Shown here: positions 7,458 through 15,867 of the stretch, one piece after another | Layout: the number at the start of each line of letters is the position of its first letter | Numbering within the stretch: position 1 is the first letter of the stretch | From: Pseudomonadota bacterium | GTDB taxonomy: Bacteria; Pseudomonadota; Alphaproteobacteria; Rhizobiales; Aestuariivirgaceae | Reading direction: 5' to 3' | DNA length: 35,809 nucleotides | NCBI GenBank assembly: GCA_016522385.1 | Contig: JAEKFU010000064.1 | Coordinates: 1 to 35,809 of the forward strand | Made by a program: the position numbers and the translations under genes | The notes under the pieces: generated by a model | Database searches by the model: none | The model's input: only the letters and a program-made list of their open reading frames with translations | Told to the model about the DNA's origin: nothing

Positions 7458-8747
7458 TCAATCGCTCAGCCGTTCGATATCTGCGCCGCAGGCCTTCAGC
7501 TTTTCTTCAAGCGTCTCAAAGCCCCGATCGAGATGGTAGACCCGATTTAGGACCGTGTCGCCTTCCGCGGCAAGTCCAGCGATCACCAGTGACACCGAAG
7601 CTCGCAGGTCGGTTGCCATCACCTGTGCGCCGACCAGCCGGTCAACGCCTCTGACATGTGCAGTGTCGCCGTGCAAAGTGATATCGGCACCGAGCCGCGC
7701 CAGTTCCTGAACATGCATGAAGCGATTCTCGAAGATCGTTTCGCGGATCGTCGACACGCCGTCCGCCTTGGTCATCAGCGCCATCAGCTGGGCCTGCAGA
7801 TCGGTGGCAAATCCCGGATAGGGCTGGGTCTCGACCGATATCGGATGCAAAAGCCCGCCATTGCGCTGTACGCGCATGCCGTCTTTGCTGGCTGCAACCT
7901 CTGCGCCGGCCTGCCGCATGACCTCATTTAATGCATCAAGGAGCTCAGGTCGTGCCCCCGCAAGTGTAACGTCGCCACCTGTCATTGCAGCCGTGATCGC
8001 ATAGGTGCCGGTCTCGATCCGGTCCGGCAAAACATCATGCCGGGCACCATGCAACCGTTCGACCCCTTGGACCGTCATTGTTGATGACCCAATACCGGCA
8101 ATCTTGGCGCCCATCTTCACCAGGCATTGCGCTACATCAGCGACTTCAGGCTCGCGCGCGGCATTCTCGATCACCGTTTCGCCCTTGGCAAGCGCCGCCG
8201 CCATCAGAGTGGTATGCGTTGCGCCGACCGAGACTTTGGGGAACACAATGCGATCACCGATCAGGCCCGATGGGGCTTCGGCGACCACATACCCACCGTC
8301 CAGTGAGATCTTGGCGCCGAGTTTTTCAAGGGCCATCAAATAAAGGTCGACTGGGCGAGTGCCGATGGCACAACCGCCAGGCAAGGATACCCGTGCTTGA
8401 TGACAGCGGGCAACCAACGGCCCCAGGACCCAAAAACTCGCCCGCATCTTCGCGACAAGCTCATACGGCGCCACCGTGTCGACGATCTCGCCGGCCGTAA
8501 GGTGAACAGTTTCGCCCTGCATGACCGAGCAGCCGGCGCGCTTACCGTCCATCGACATGTCGGCACCATGATTGCGCAGGATGCGTAGCAGCAGATTGAC
8601 GTCTGCCAGGCGCGGCACATTACGCAATGTGAGAGTCTCGTCGGTCAACAACGAGGCAATCATCAATGGCAGGGCGGCGTTTTTTGCCCCGCTGATATGA
8701 ATTGTGCCATTTAGCTTGTTGCCGCCGCGAATGCGGATACGGTCCAT
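7458..8747 (-). CDS. murA: UDP-N-acetylglucosamine 1-carboxyvinyltransferase
   Basis: First committed enzyme of peptidoglycan synthesis: transfers enolpyruvate from PEP to UDP-GlcNAc in the cytoplasm. At 429 residues it has the normal length. It shows the N-terminal GGNKLNGTIHISGAKNAALP with Lys22-Asn23, and the active-site loop SLPGGCAIGTRPVDLYL with Cys126, the residue alkylated by fosfomycin in sensitive enzymes. A cysteine, not aspartate, at this place predicts sensitivity of the enzyme itself. The C-terminal block LEEKLKACGADIERL is also typical. It is followed by DUF2948 after about 22 bases. Upstream lies a small basic protein gene and a hairpin at 8842-8872. The Shine-Dalgarno site is weak. 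Confidence 0.97.
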   Translation of the reverse strand: MDRIRIRGGNKLNGTIHISGAKNAALPLMIASLLTDETLTLRNVPRLADVNLLLRILRNHGADMSMDGKRAGCSVMQGETVHLTAGEIVDTVAPYELVAKMRASFWVLGPLVARCHQARVSLPGGCAIGTRPVDLYLMALEKLGAKISLDGGYVVAEAPSGLIGDRIVFPKVSVGATHTTLMAAALAKGETVIENAAREPEVADVAQCLVKMGAKIAGIGSSTMTVQGVERLHGARHDVLPDRIETGTYAITAAMTGGDVTLAGARPELLDALNEVMRQAGAEVAASKDGMRVQRNGGLLHPISVETQPYPGFATDLQAQLMALMTKADGVSTIRETIFENRFMHVQELARLGADITLHGDTAHVRGVDRLVGAQVMATDLRASVSLVIAGLAAEGDTVLNRVYHLDRGFETLEEKLKACGADIERLSD

Positions 8748-8841
8748 GTCAATCCCAACGTGTTCAGGTTAGTGCGATAGCACGATCCGGACGCCCGCAC
8801 CCCAGTGCAGCGAGTCTTAATGGTGAGGTTACAAGCATATT

Positions 8842-8872
8842 TTGCCGCATTGGGGCAATCCCCTTACGGCAA
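8842..8872 (-). terminator. Two-part hairpin between the small basic protein gene and murA
   Basis: TTGCCG (8842-8847) pairs with CGGCAA (8867-8872), and inside it GGGG (8852-8855) pairs with CCCC (8860-8863) around a CAAT loop. It begins about 20 bases after the stop of the small gene in the direction of transcription. No run of T follows, so it is not a classical Rho-independent terminator. It could stabilise the 3' end, pause polymerase or form part of the murA leader. Confidence 0.3.
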
Positions 8873-8892
8873 TTGAATTGTGTTCACGACAA

Positions 8893-9048
8893 CTATTCAC
8901 TATCGGTCTTGGACTTGGATTTTTCGGTCCCGCCAGCCTGGCGCTGGCGCGCCTGCGACTTACGCCGTTGCAAATTGGCCCGCAATGCCGCTGCCAGCCG
9001 CTGCTTGCGGTCGCCTGATGATTTTTTGCCGGAAGCCCGCTTTTTCAT
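8893..9048 (-). CDS. Small lysine/arginine-rich conserved protein upstream of murA
   Basis: A 51-residue very basic protein starting MKKRASGKKSSG and containing DRKQRLAAALRANLQRRKSQARQR. I recall similar short proteins with an RLAAALRxNLxRRKxQAR core in many Hyphomicrobiales, often close to murA. A longer frame begins at 9102, but the family start seems to be the ATG at 9048. It has no membrane segment; a single amphipathic basic helix is likely. The charge would suit binding to nucleic acid or ribosomes, but that is a guess and no function is known to me. It lies 13 bases after the stop of the heme-binding-like gene and could be co-transcribed with it. Confidence 0.65.
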   Translation of the reverse strand: MKKRASGKKSSGDRKQRLAAALRANLQRRKSQARQRQAGGTEKSKSKTDSE

Positions 9049-9061
9049 CGTCGTCCCAGAT

Positions 9062-9505
9062 CTATCCGGCATTGGCGACATATCCGGCCGCCTCAATGCC
9101 AATTACGGCCAGCTTTTCATCTTGCTCGCCCGCTTCTCCGGCCACGCCGACCGCACCGAGAACTCGGCCGGCGTCGTCTCGGATGTAGACCCCGCCCTTC
9201 GAGCCGATCAGCGGCAGGCCCATGCGTTGTTCGGCGACCCGCGCCACGCCGTGGAACCAGATCGGCGTCTCCTCGGCCCATCGACGGACTTCCTCTGTGC
9301 TCTTGCCATAGGCGATACAAGTAAATGCCTTGGCCTGGGCAATATGCGCCAGAAGGGGGGCTGCGTCTTCTTCGCGTCCCAGCGCAATAGGATGCCCCCC
9401 GGCATCGCACACTGCCACCGCAATTCGGCGGTGCGGACCTGTCCGTCCGCCAGCCAGCGCAGCAGTAAGTATGGTTTGTGCAGAACTTAGCTTGAGAGCA
9501 GTCAT
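9062..9505 (-). CDS. GlcG/HbpS-family heme-binding-like protein (DUF336)
   Basis: A 147-residue protein of the PF03928 family (GlcG, HbpS, PduO C-terminal domain). The family blocks are VAVCDAGGHPIALGRE, AQAKAFTCIAYGKST, GLPLIGSKGGVYI and VLGAVGVAGEAGEQDEKLA. In characterised members the fold binds heme or corrinoid, or acts as an accessory sensor. Many members have no known role. There is no signal peptide, so it should be cytoplasmic, unlike secreted HbpS. It lies divergently from the molybdenum hydroxylase genes, from which it is separated by 286 bases; members of this family often sit beside oxidoreductase operons, but a functional link is not shown here. Confidence 0.85.
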   Translation of the reverse strand: MTALKLSSAQTILTAALAGGRTGPHRRIAVAVCDAGGHPIALGREEDAAPLLAHIAQAKAFTCIAYGKSTEEVRRWAEETPIWFHGVARVAEQRMGLPLIGSKGGVYIRDDAGRVLGAVGVAGEAGEQDEKLAVIGIEAAGYVANAG

Positions 9506-9685
9506 GGGACAACACCGACCGATTGAATGTGAGGAGCTGGCCTCAGCGTGACACAGGATGGGCCAGACTTCAAACCGGCACTGACTTGCTCAGGTAAAGA
9601 CGATCGCAAGCAACAGGGTCCGAGTTCACATACCCGCTCTCTTCCATTGATGCCGACCCTCGTCAATGGACTACTGGTGCAATTA

Positions 9686-9710
9686 CAATTTGCCGGCATT
9701 CATCAAATTG
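9686..9710. promoter_or_regulatory. LysR-like operator candidate upstream of the molybdenum hydroxylase genes
   Basis: CAATTTG (9686-9692) and CAAATTG (9704-9710) form a perfect 7-bp inverted repeat with an 11-base spacer, within the divergent gap and about 80 bases upstream of the small-subunit start. The spacing agrees with the T-N11-A pattern of LysR-type regulators, although no such regulator is encoded in the window. The remainder of the 9506-9791 gap shows only a ribosome site (AGGAGA, 13 bases before the ATG) and nothing else I can support. Confidence 0.35.
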
Positions 9711-9791
9711 CCATATGTTTCGCTCAACCCAATGTCCGAACGATGACACGATAGACGCTTCGTTCGTACGGCAGGAGATATTCGACGATCC

Positions 9792-10253
9792 ATGGTCACA
9801 TTGACGATAAACGGCGACCGACAAAGTTTCGATGTTGAAGCTAAAATGCCCTTGTTGTGGGTTCTGCGCGATGTTGCCAACCTTACGGGCACCAAATTTG
9901 GCTGTGGCGCAGGATTGTGTGGTGCCTGTTCGGTGCTCGTTGACGGCGAACTCACACGTTCTTGCGTGACACCGGTCGAAAACGTTGAAGGCTCCGATAT
10001 CAGGACCATCGAATCACTGGCAAGCAAACAGCACTTGTCGGCCGTTCAACAGGCGTGGCTCGAGCTTGATGTTCCGCAATGTGGCTATTGCCAGCCCGGC
10101 ACGATCGTTGCCGTGACAGCGCTCCTGGCCGAAGCGCCGAATCCGACGGACGACGAGATTGATGCCGCAATAACCAATATTTGCCGTTGTGGCACCTATG
10201 ACCGCATTCGCAAAGGTGTTCGGCGAGCAGCCGAAATCGTAGCGGCAACGTGA
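9792..10253 (+). CDS. Molybdenum hydroxylase small subunit, [2Fe-2S] type (isoquinoline 1-oxidoreductase alpha-like)
   Basis: A 153-residue iron-sulfur subunit of the xanthine dehydrogenase family. The plant-ferredoxin-like cluster is bound by Cys38, Cys43, Cys46 and Cys58 (FGCGAGLCGACSVLVDG and the later SC). The second cluster is held by Cys97, Cys100, Cys131 and Cys133 (CGYCQPG, CRCGTY). It transfers electrons from the molybdenum centre of the partner subunit to an acceptor. No FAD subunit gene follows, which is typical of the two-subunit isoquinoline oxidoreductase / aldehyde dehydrogenase group that uses cytochromes or other external acceptors. The protein has no signal of its own and is probably carried out of the cell with the Tat signal of its partner. 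The large-subunit gene starts two bases downstream. Confidence 0.93.
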   Translation: MVTLTINGDRQSFDVEAKMPLLWVLRDVANLTGTKFGCGAGLCGACSVLVDGELTRSCVTPVENVEGSDIRTIESLASKQHLSAVQQAWLELDVPQCGYCQPGTIVAVTALLAEAPNPTDDEIDAAITNICRCGTYDRIRKGVRRAAEIVAAT

Positions 10254-10254
10254 C

Positions 10255-12522
10255 GTGAAAACCGAGACAAGCATAACTCGACGTGTTTTTGTCGTAGGCT
10301 CTGCCATAATCGGTGGAACCGCGTTGACGGGTCTAGGGATCGGCACCGGTTATCTGGCCACGGTAGACGTCGATGGAACACAATCCGGCCCTGGTGAGAA
10401 CGACAGTGTCAATCTTACAGCCTGGATCAACATCGCTACTGACAATGTTATCACGATATTTGTCCCTTTCGTGGAGATGGGCCAAGGCACCCATACCGGG
10501 CTTGCCCAATTAGTCGCCGAAGAGCTTGGCCTCGATCTCTCGGCAGGCAATATCCGCGTCACGCATCCGCAAGAAGAGTTTGCCGCCCACACTAATTTGA
10601 CTATGTTTCTAAACCAGCGCCCGGAAGAAATGTCTGGTCCTTTGTCGTGGTATGGCAAGCGTTTTCTCGCCTCCATGAAATTGTCGGCCACCGGCGCTTC
10701 GTCCGCTGTTGTGGGTAACTGGCATGCCATGCGCCACGCGGGCGCCATTGCCCGGCAGATGCTGCAGGCCGCGGCCGCCCGGCACCTGGACGGAAAGCCC
10801 GATGATTTGATCCTTGATCATGCCTTATTCAAACGCGCAGACGGCGCAAATTCGGTTTCCTTCGGCACCATCGCCAAGGCGGCGGCCAAGATTGACCCAC
10901 CAACCGACATTGCGCTCAAGCCGGCTGCCGAATTCTCGGTCATTGGAAAGCCGATCCCTCGGATGGATGCGGCGGCAAAGATCACTGGTCGAGGGCAGTA
11001 CGGCGTCGACGTAAGATTGCCCGGCATGGCGTTTGCCACGGTCCGCCAGGCACCGGTCTTCGGCGCCACGATCAAAAAGGTCGAAGACAAAGTGGCACGT
11101 TCGATGCGCGGTGTTATTGATGTGATCATCGATGGCGATTCGATGATCGTAGTTGCCGATAATACATGGCGAGCCTTCCAGGCGGCCGAGGCTCTGGAAA
11201 TCGAGTACACATTGCCCGAAAAACCGGTTGCGGGCGAAGACTTTGCTGCCGCGTTCAAAGCGCGCCACGAAGCAGGCGCGTTCACCCAGTCAGAACAGCC
11301 CGGTGATGCTGCTAATGCCCTGTCAGCGGCAGCAAAGAAGATCGAAGCTGAATACCATACGCCCTATCTCGCTCATGCCACGATGGAACCGATGAACAGC
11401 ACGGTTTGGTGGAAACCCGATGATACCGTCGAGGTCTGGGCGCCAACCCAGTCTGCGGCTATGGCACGCCAGGTCATCGAGTCGGTCGGCGGCGCCAGCT
11501 CCATCAAGGTGCATGTCACATTTGCTGGTGGCGGCTTTGGCCGCCGCGCTGAGAAGAACTTCGTCATTCATGCCGCAAAAGCAGCCAAGGCGCATAAAGG
11601 CCGTCCGATACAGCTGACCTGGTCGCGAACCGAAGACATGCAGCATGATGTCTATAGGCCCGCGGCAATCGCCAAGCTAAAGGCCGGCCTCGATGAGAAC
11701 GGGCAGCTGACGGCATTCGATGCGGTGATTGGCACCCACTCGGTCATGGCATCATTCCTGTTACGCAACATGGATCTGTCGAGTAATTTGACCGCCGACA
11801 ACACGACGCTTGAGGGCATCGCCCATATGCCATACCAGGTCCGCAACCGCAGGATCGCGGCGGTTGAGGTCGAGACATCGGTGCCGATCGGCTTTTGGCG
11901 GTCCGTCGGTCATTCCAACAATGCCTTCTTTGTCGAGAGCATGATCGACGAGTGTGCCGTTGCGGCCGGCAAGGATGCCTTCGATTTCCGCCTTGCGCAT
12001 CTCGGTCCACAGCAGCGGCGTCACAAAAAGGTGCTGGAAACACTGCGTGATATGGCTGACTGGACCGGGCGCGGCGGCAATGGCCGGGGCAGGGGGGTCG
12101 CCCTGCATGAGTCGTTCCGTTCGATCGTCGGCGCGGTAATCGACATTGATGTCGATAGCCAAAAGCAGGTAACGCTCAACAAGGTCGTTGCAGTGATTGA
12201 TTGCGGCACCATCATCAATCCTCGCCTGGTCGAGGCACAGGTCCAGAGTGGCATCATCTTCGGCTTGACCGCAGCCTGTTTCGGCAGAATTGACATCGCC
12301 GATGGCATGGTCGCACAGGAGAATTTCGACAGCTATGAAATGCTGACACTGGCCCGTGCGCCGTCTGTTGAAGTACATCTTATGACAAATGCTGAACTGC
12401 CTGGCGGCGTTGGCGAACCCGGCACACCGCCGGCAGCGCCGGCGCTGGCTAATGCCATTTTCTCTGCGACCGGCGAGCGCATCCGCCGATTACCTATTTC
12501 CGAGGCGGGCTATGCATTGTAA
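10255..12522 (+). CDS. Tat-exported molybdopterin-binding subunit, isoquinoline 1-oxidoreductase beta-like
   Basis: A 755-residue catalytic subunit. The N-terminus has SITRRVFVVGSA, a close match to the twin-arginine consensus followed by a hydrophobic segment, so the enzyme should act in the periplasm or facing it. Cofactor-region motifs include GGGFGRR (around residue 425) and GVGEPGTPP with the presumed catalytic glutamate at 721. The internal split into two molybdopterin-binding halves and the length fit IorB-like and aldehyde-oxidising members. The substrate (N-heterocycle or aldehyde) cannot be inferred. The start is a GTG at 10255, one base after the small-subunit stop, without a clear ribosome site, suggesting translational coupling. 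The only molybdopterin-synthesis gene nearby is moaE, 12 kb downstream. Confidence 0.92.
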   Translation: MKTETSITRRVFVVGSAIIGGTALTGLGIGTGYLATVDVDGTQSGPGENDSVNLTAWINIATDNVITIFVPFVEMGQGTHTGLAQLVAEELGLDLSAGNIRVTHPQEEFAAHTNLTMFLNQRPEEMSGPLSWYGKRFLASMKLSATGASSAVVGNWHAMRHAGAIARQMLQAAAARHLDGKPDDLILDHALFKRADGANSVSFGTIAKAAAKIDPPTDIALKPAAEFSVIGKPIPRMDAAAKITGRGQYGVDVRLPGMAFATVRQAPVFGATIKKVEDKVARSMRGVIDVIIDGDSMIVVADNTWRAFQAAEALEIEYTLPEKPVAGEDFAAAFKARHEAGAFTQSEQPGDAANALSAAAKKIEAEYHTPYLAHATMEPMNSTVWWKPDDTVEVWAPTQSAAMARQVIESVGGASSIKVHVTFAGGGFGRRAEKNFVIHAAKAAKAHKGRPIQLTWSRTEDMQHDVYRPAAIAKLKAGLDENGQLTAFDAVIGTHSVMASFLLRNMDLSSNLTADNTTLEGIAHMPYQVRNRRIAAVEVETSVPIGFWRSVGHSNNAFFVESMIDECAVAAGKDAFDFRLAHLGPQQRRHKKVLETLRDMADWTGRGGNGRGRGVALHESFRSIVGAVIDIDVDSQKQVTLNKVVAVIDCGTIINPRLVEAQVQSGIIFGLTAACFGRIDIADGMVAQENFDSYEMLTLARAPSVEVHLMTNAELPGGVGEPGTPPAAPALANAIFSATGERIRRLPISEAGYAL

Positions 12523-12725
12523 CAGCGCTGAGGAGTCATTTTTTGGTCCAAAATTGATTCTGCGACCATTCGCCGTGCTCATCAGGCAATCCATGCGCTG
12601 CTAAAAGACGTACAGATTGCGGAATTGGTGGGATACAGGACTCCGGATTAATGCCCGGGCGCTAATGTGAGTAAAGAACAGGGCAGCGAAAAGGGAGTCT
12701 TCTCGATCAGTACACACGACGGGTA

Positions 12726-14213
12726 ATGGGGACTAAGCGTAAAATTGTTGTTGTCGGCGCCGGGCCGGGAGGATTGGCCGCGGCCATGCTGTTGGCGCAT
12801 CGTGGCTGCGATGTCACACTGCTCGAGGCACGCGCGACCGTCGGCGGACGTTCCGGCTACATACAGGAGCAGGGGTTCTGCTTCGATATTGGACCAACAT
12901 TCTTCCTCTTTCCCGAAGTGTTGCGGGAGATCTTTGCCGAAGTCGGCCGTGATCTCATGACCGAGGTACCCATGACCAAGATCGACCCTCTATACAGGGT
13001 CGCATTCGAAGGTGCTGGACACCTTGATGCTCGCGACGGTGTCGATGCCATGCGGGACGAGATTGCCCGATTGTCCGCGGAAGACGCGGCAAATCTTGAT
13101 TGTTTCATGCGCGACAACCGAAGAAAGATCGCCGACTTCAAGTCCGTTCTGCAGAACCCGTTTGACACGATATTCGACTACCTACGCCCTGGCGTTCTCT
13201 CAGCGCTGGGTAACCTGCGGCCGCATCGTAGTCTGGACGATGATCTAAAGCGGTTCTTCCGCGACGAACGCGTGAGACGAGCGTTTTCCTTCCAGTCGAA
13301 ATATCTTGGCATGTCGCCGTTCAACTGTCCCAGTCTGTTTACCATCCTCGCCTTCCTGGAGCATGAGTATGGTGTGTGGCACCCAACCGGCGGCTGCAAC
13401 ATGGTTATGCGCAAGATGGCTGAAATTGCTGGCCAACTGGGTGCTGATGTTCGCCTGTCCGAGCCGGTGACCGCCCTTGATTTTGAAGGCCGGCGGATTT
13501 CTGCAGTGAACACCGATCAGGCGCGCTATGAGGCCGACGCGGTGGTGATCAATGCCGACTTCGGAAAAGCCATGCAGAGCCTGGTGCCGGTCCATATGCG
13601 CAGGCGCTGGACCGACGACAAGATCGCCGGCAAGAAGTTTTCATGTTCGACATACATGCTGTATCTGGGTTTCAAGGGCGAGCTACCCGACATTCATCAT
13701 CACACGATATGCCTGGCAGACGACCTCGTTGCCAATGTTGATGAGATTCAGACCAGCATGGTACTGCCGAAGACACCGTCATTTTACGTCCAGAACGCCA
13801 GTGTGACTGACAAAACCCTGGCACCTGCTGGACACAGCACGCTCTATGTGCTTGTCCCCGTGCCGAATTGTGATGCTGAAATCGACTGGCAACGAGAAGC
13901 CGGGCCCTATCGCGAGCTGGTCCTCGATCGATTGTCACTCATTGGAATCAACGATATTCGTGATCGCATTGTCTTTGAGCGGATCCTGACACCGCAGCTC
14001 TGGCACCAGGACCATGGCATATTCAAAGGTGCGACGTTCAACATGAGCCACAACCTGTCGCAGATGCTCTATTTCCGGCCGCACAACCGGTTTGAAGACG
14101 TAAAAGGGTTATATCTCGTTGGCGGCGGCACGCATCCGGGCAGCGGATTGCCGGTAATCTTTGAGTCCGCGCGGATCTCCAGCCGGTTGATTTCGGATGA
14201 TCTGAACCTCTAA
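12726..14213 (+). CDS. CrtI-family carotenoid desaturase/oxidase, first copy
   Basis: A 495-residue FAD-dependent enzyme of the phytoene desaturase family. The N-terminal dinucleotide fold VVVGAGPGGLAAAMLLAHRG (from residue 8) is followed by LLEARATVGGRSG, and the C-terminal FAD block is GLYLVGGGTHPGSGLPVIFESAR. The middle SKYLGMSPFNCPSLFTILAFLE with YGVWHPTGG is the typical family core. It either introduces double bases in a linear C30/C40 polyene or oxidises an end methyl group (CrtN or CrtP type); the sequence alone does not decide. With the next gene it forms a pair of homologous but distinct desaturases. The 203-base gap upstream (12523-12725) shows no promoter I can defend, and the ATG has only a weak ribosome site. 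Confidence 0.88.
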   Translation: MGTKRKIVVVGAGPGGLAAAMLLAHRGCDVTLLEARATVGGRSGYIQEQGFCFDIGPTFFLFPEVLREIFAEVGRDLMTEVPMTKIDPLYRVAFEGAGHLDARDGVDAMRDEIARLSAEDAANLDCFMRDNRRKIADFKSVLQNPFDTIFDYLRPGVLSALGNLRPHRSLDDDLKRFFRDERVRRAFSFQSKYLGMSPFNCPSLFTILAFLEHEYGVWHPTGGCNMVMRKMAEIAGQLGADVRLSEPVTALDFEGRRISAVNTDQARYEADAVVINADFGKAMQSLVPVHMRRRWTDDKIAGKKFSCSTYMLYLGFKGELPDIHHHTICLADDLVANVDEIQTSMVLPKTPSFYVQNASVTDKTLAPAGHSTLYVLVPVPNCDAEIDWQREAGPYRELVLDRLSLIGINDIRDRIVFERILTPQLWHQDHGIFKGATFNMSHNLSQMLYFRPHNRFEDVKGLYLVGGGTHPGSGLPVIFESARISSRLISDDLNL

Positions 14214-14295
14214 AAGCAAGCTTAAGTGTCGAATTTTCCTAGGGCACAACGACGTAGGGATGGTTCCAAATGGCGTCATCTTGCTCTAAAAGCAA
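14208..14295. repeat. 12-bp direct repeat in the gap between the two desaturase genes
   Basis: CTCTAAAAGCAA occurs at 14208-14219, overlapping the stop of the first desaturase gene, and again at 14284-14295, about 38 bases before the start of the second. The copies are 76 bases apart, about seven helical turns. This could be a pair of binding sites or the trace of a small duplication. I see no clear -35/-10 pair in the gap. Confidence 0.4.
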
Positions 14296-14329
14296 AAGTG
14301 AAATTCATTGCTGAGGGTGGACTGCTTCA

Positions 14330-15847
14330 ATGGGTAAGAGAGTTGCGGTTGTCGGCGCAGGTCTTGGTGGACTGACGGCAGCATGTACGCTGGCGGCCCG
14401 TGGTCATCAGGTTACACTGTTCGACAAGAATGACTGGGTTGGCGGCAAGGCAGCCGTTCTGGAACAGGATGGTTTTCGTTTCGACATGGGACCGACCATC
14501 CTGACCGTGCCACAGGTCTTGTTTCGGGTGTTTGGCGAAGCCGGTCGAAAGATTGAGGATTATCTCGATCTTGTCCGTCTGGATCCGCAATGGCGGTGCT
14601 TTTTTGAAGACGGTAGCATTCTCGATCTGCATGAAGATGTCGATGAAATGGCCCGCACGATCGACGAGTTCACCGGTAACACCGCGTCTGGAAAGGGATA
14701 CCGTGATTTCATCGCGTTTGCCGAACGCCTGCACCGCATATCCAACCGGTTCTTTTTCTGGAAAAGCGTTGAAGATCTTAAAGATACGATCGACATCAAG
14801 CAGAACATGACACTCGACACGCTATCTGATGTCATGGCACTGAAAATGGGTTCGTCAGTCGCCGGCACGATCCGCAAGAAAGTCCCGGACAAACGGGTGG
14901 CGCAGCTTCTCGACCACTTCGTTCAGTATGTTGGTTCATCGCCCTATCAGTCGCCGGCCGTGCTGTGCTCCATTGCCCACATGCAGACGGAACTTGGCGT
15001 CTGGTATCCAATCGGTGGGACTCGGGCCGTGCCGGTGGCACTGGAAAAGCTGGCCATTGAACTTGGCGTCAAGATCGAACTTAGTTGTGATGTCTGCAAA
15101 ATTGAACAGATCGACGGCGTGGTCAGTGCTGTAGTGATCGCCGACGGCAGGCGCGTTGAGTTCGACGCCGTGGTCTCCAATATGGATGCCATTCGCACCT
15201 ACAATGAGCTCATTGGTGGTGAAGCGGCAAAGCACTATGCCCGACAAAAATTCGAACCGGCCTGCTCGGGCGTTGTCCTTTACCTCGGCCTCAACAAGGC
15301 CTATGACCATCTCAAGCATCATTGTTTCGTCTTCTCGAGGGATCCCAAGGAAGAGTTCGATGCAATCTATGGACGCGGTGAACCCGCGCCCGACCCAACC
15401 TGCTATCTCGCCGCACCGAGCACCACTGAGCCGGCCGTTGCCCCAAAAGGTGGCGAGGCGCTCTATGTATTGGTCCACACCCCCTACTTGCGCGACCACC
15501 ACAACTGGAAGGATATGTTGCCCGGCTATCGCCAAGTCATTCTCGACAAGCTGAAGCGCACTGCTGGCATGACGGATATCGAGGACAGGATTGTCACCGA
15601 AGCCACACTGACGCCGCAGGACATTCATGAACGCTACAAGGTGCTGAACGGGGCGATTTACGGTCTGTGCAGCCATGGCAAGTTCACAGGCGCCTTCAAG
15701 CCCGGCAACCGTAGCCGTCATGTCAGGGGCCTTTACCTGAGCGGGGGCGCAGCGCATCCTGGACCCGGCATGCCAATGGTTATGATGTCGGGTTGGATTG
15801 CAGCCGATGCGTTCGACCAGGACCAGAAGCAGCGGGCAGCCGCCTAG
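14330..15847 (+). CDS. CrtI-family carotenoid desaturase/oxidase, second copy
   Basis: A 505-residue FAD enzyme with VAVVGAGLGGLTAACTLAARG (from residue 5), DKNDWVGGKAAVLEQDGFRFDMGPT, the core YVGSSPYQSPAVLCSIAHMQ with GVWYPIGGT, and the C-terminal GLYLSGGAAHPGPGMPMVMMSG. The C-terminal block with MPMV and SG is nearer to CrtN/CrtP-type and bacterial phytoene desaturases than to the first copy, so the pair probably divides the work: one desaturates, one oxidises an end group. An RBS-like GAGGGTGGA lies about 10 bases before the ATG. Stop at 15847 is followed 20 bases later by the acyltransferase, so desaturase, acyltransferase and glycosyltransferase very likely form one transcript. Confidence 0.9.
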   Translation: MGKRVAVVGAGLGGLTAACTLAARGHQVTLFDKNDWVGGKAAVLEQDGFRFDMGPTILTVPQVLFRVFGEAGRKIEDYLDLVRLDPQWRCFFEDGSILDLHEDVDEMARTIDEFTGNTASGKGYRDFIAFAERLHRISNRFFFWKSVEDLKDTIDIKQNMTLDTLSDVMALKMGSSVAGTIRKKVPDKRVAQLLDHFVQYVGSSPYQSPAVLCSIAHMQTELGVWYPIGGTRAVPVALEKLAIELGVKIELSCDVCKIEQIDGVVSAVVIADGRRVEFDAVVSNMDAIRTYNELIGGEAAKHYARQKFEPACSGVVLYLGLNKAYDHLKHHCFVFSRDPKEEFDAIYGRGEPAPDPTCYLAAPSTTEPAVAPKGGEALYVLVHTPYLRDHHNWKDMLPGYRQVILDKLKRTAGMTDIEDRIVTEATLTPQDIHERYKVLNGAIYGLCSHGKFTGAFKPGNRSRHVRGLYLSGGAAHPGPGMPMVMMSGWIAADAFDQDQKQRAAA

Positions 15848-15867
15848 TCGCGACGGGACGATCCGCC

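Noticed and set aside
14936..15757. 273-codon open frame antisense to the second desaturase gene
   Set aside because: Shadow of a conserved gene; no ribosome site or recognisable protein features.
12726..15847. Assignment of crtI, crtN, crtP or crtD symbols to the two desaturases
   Set aside because: The CrtI family members differ by function in ways that cannot be read from motifs alone, so only the family is stated.
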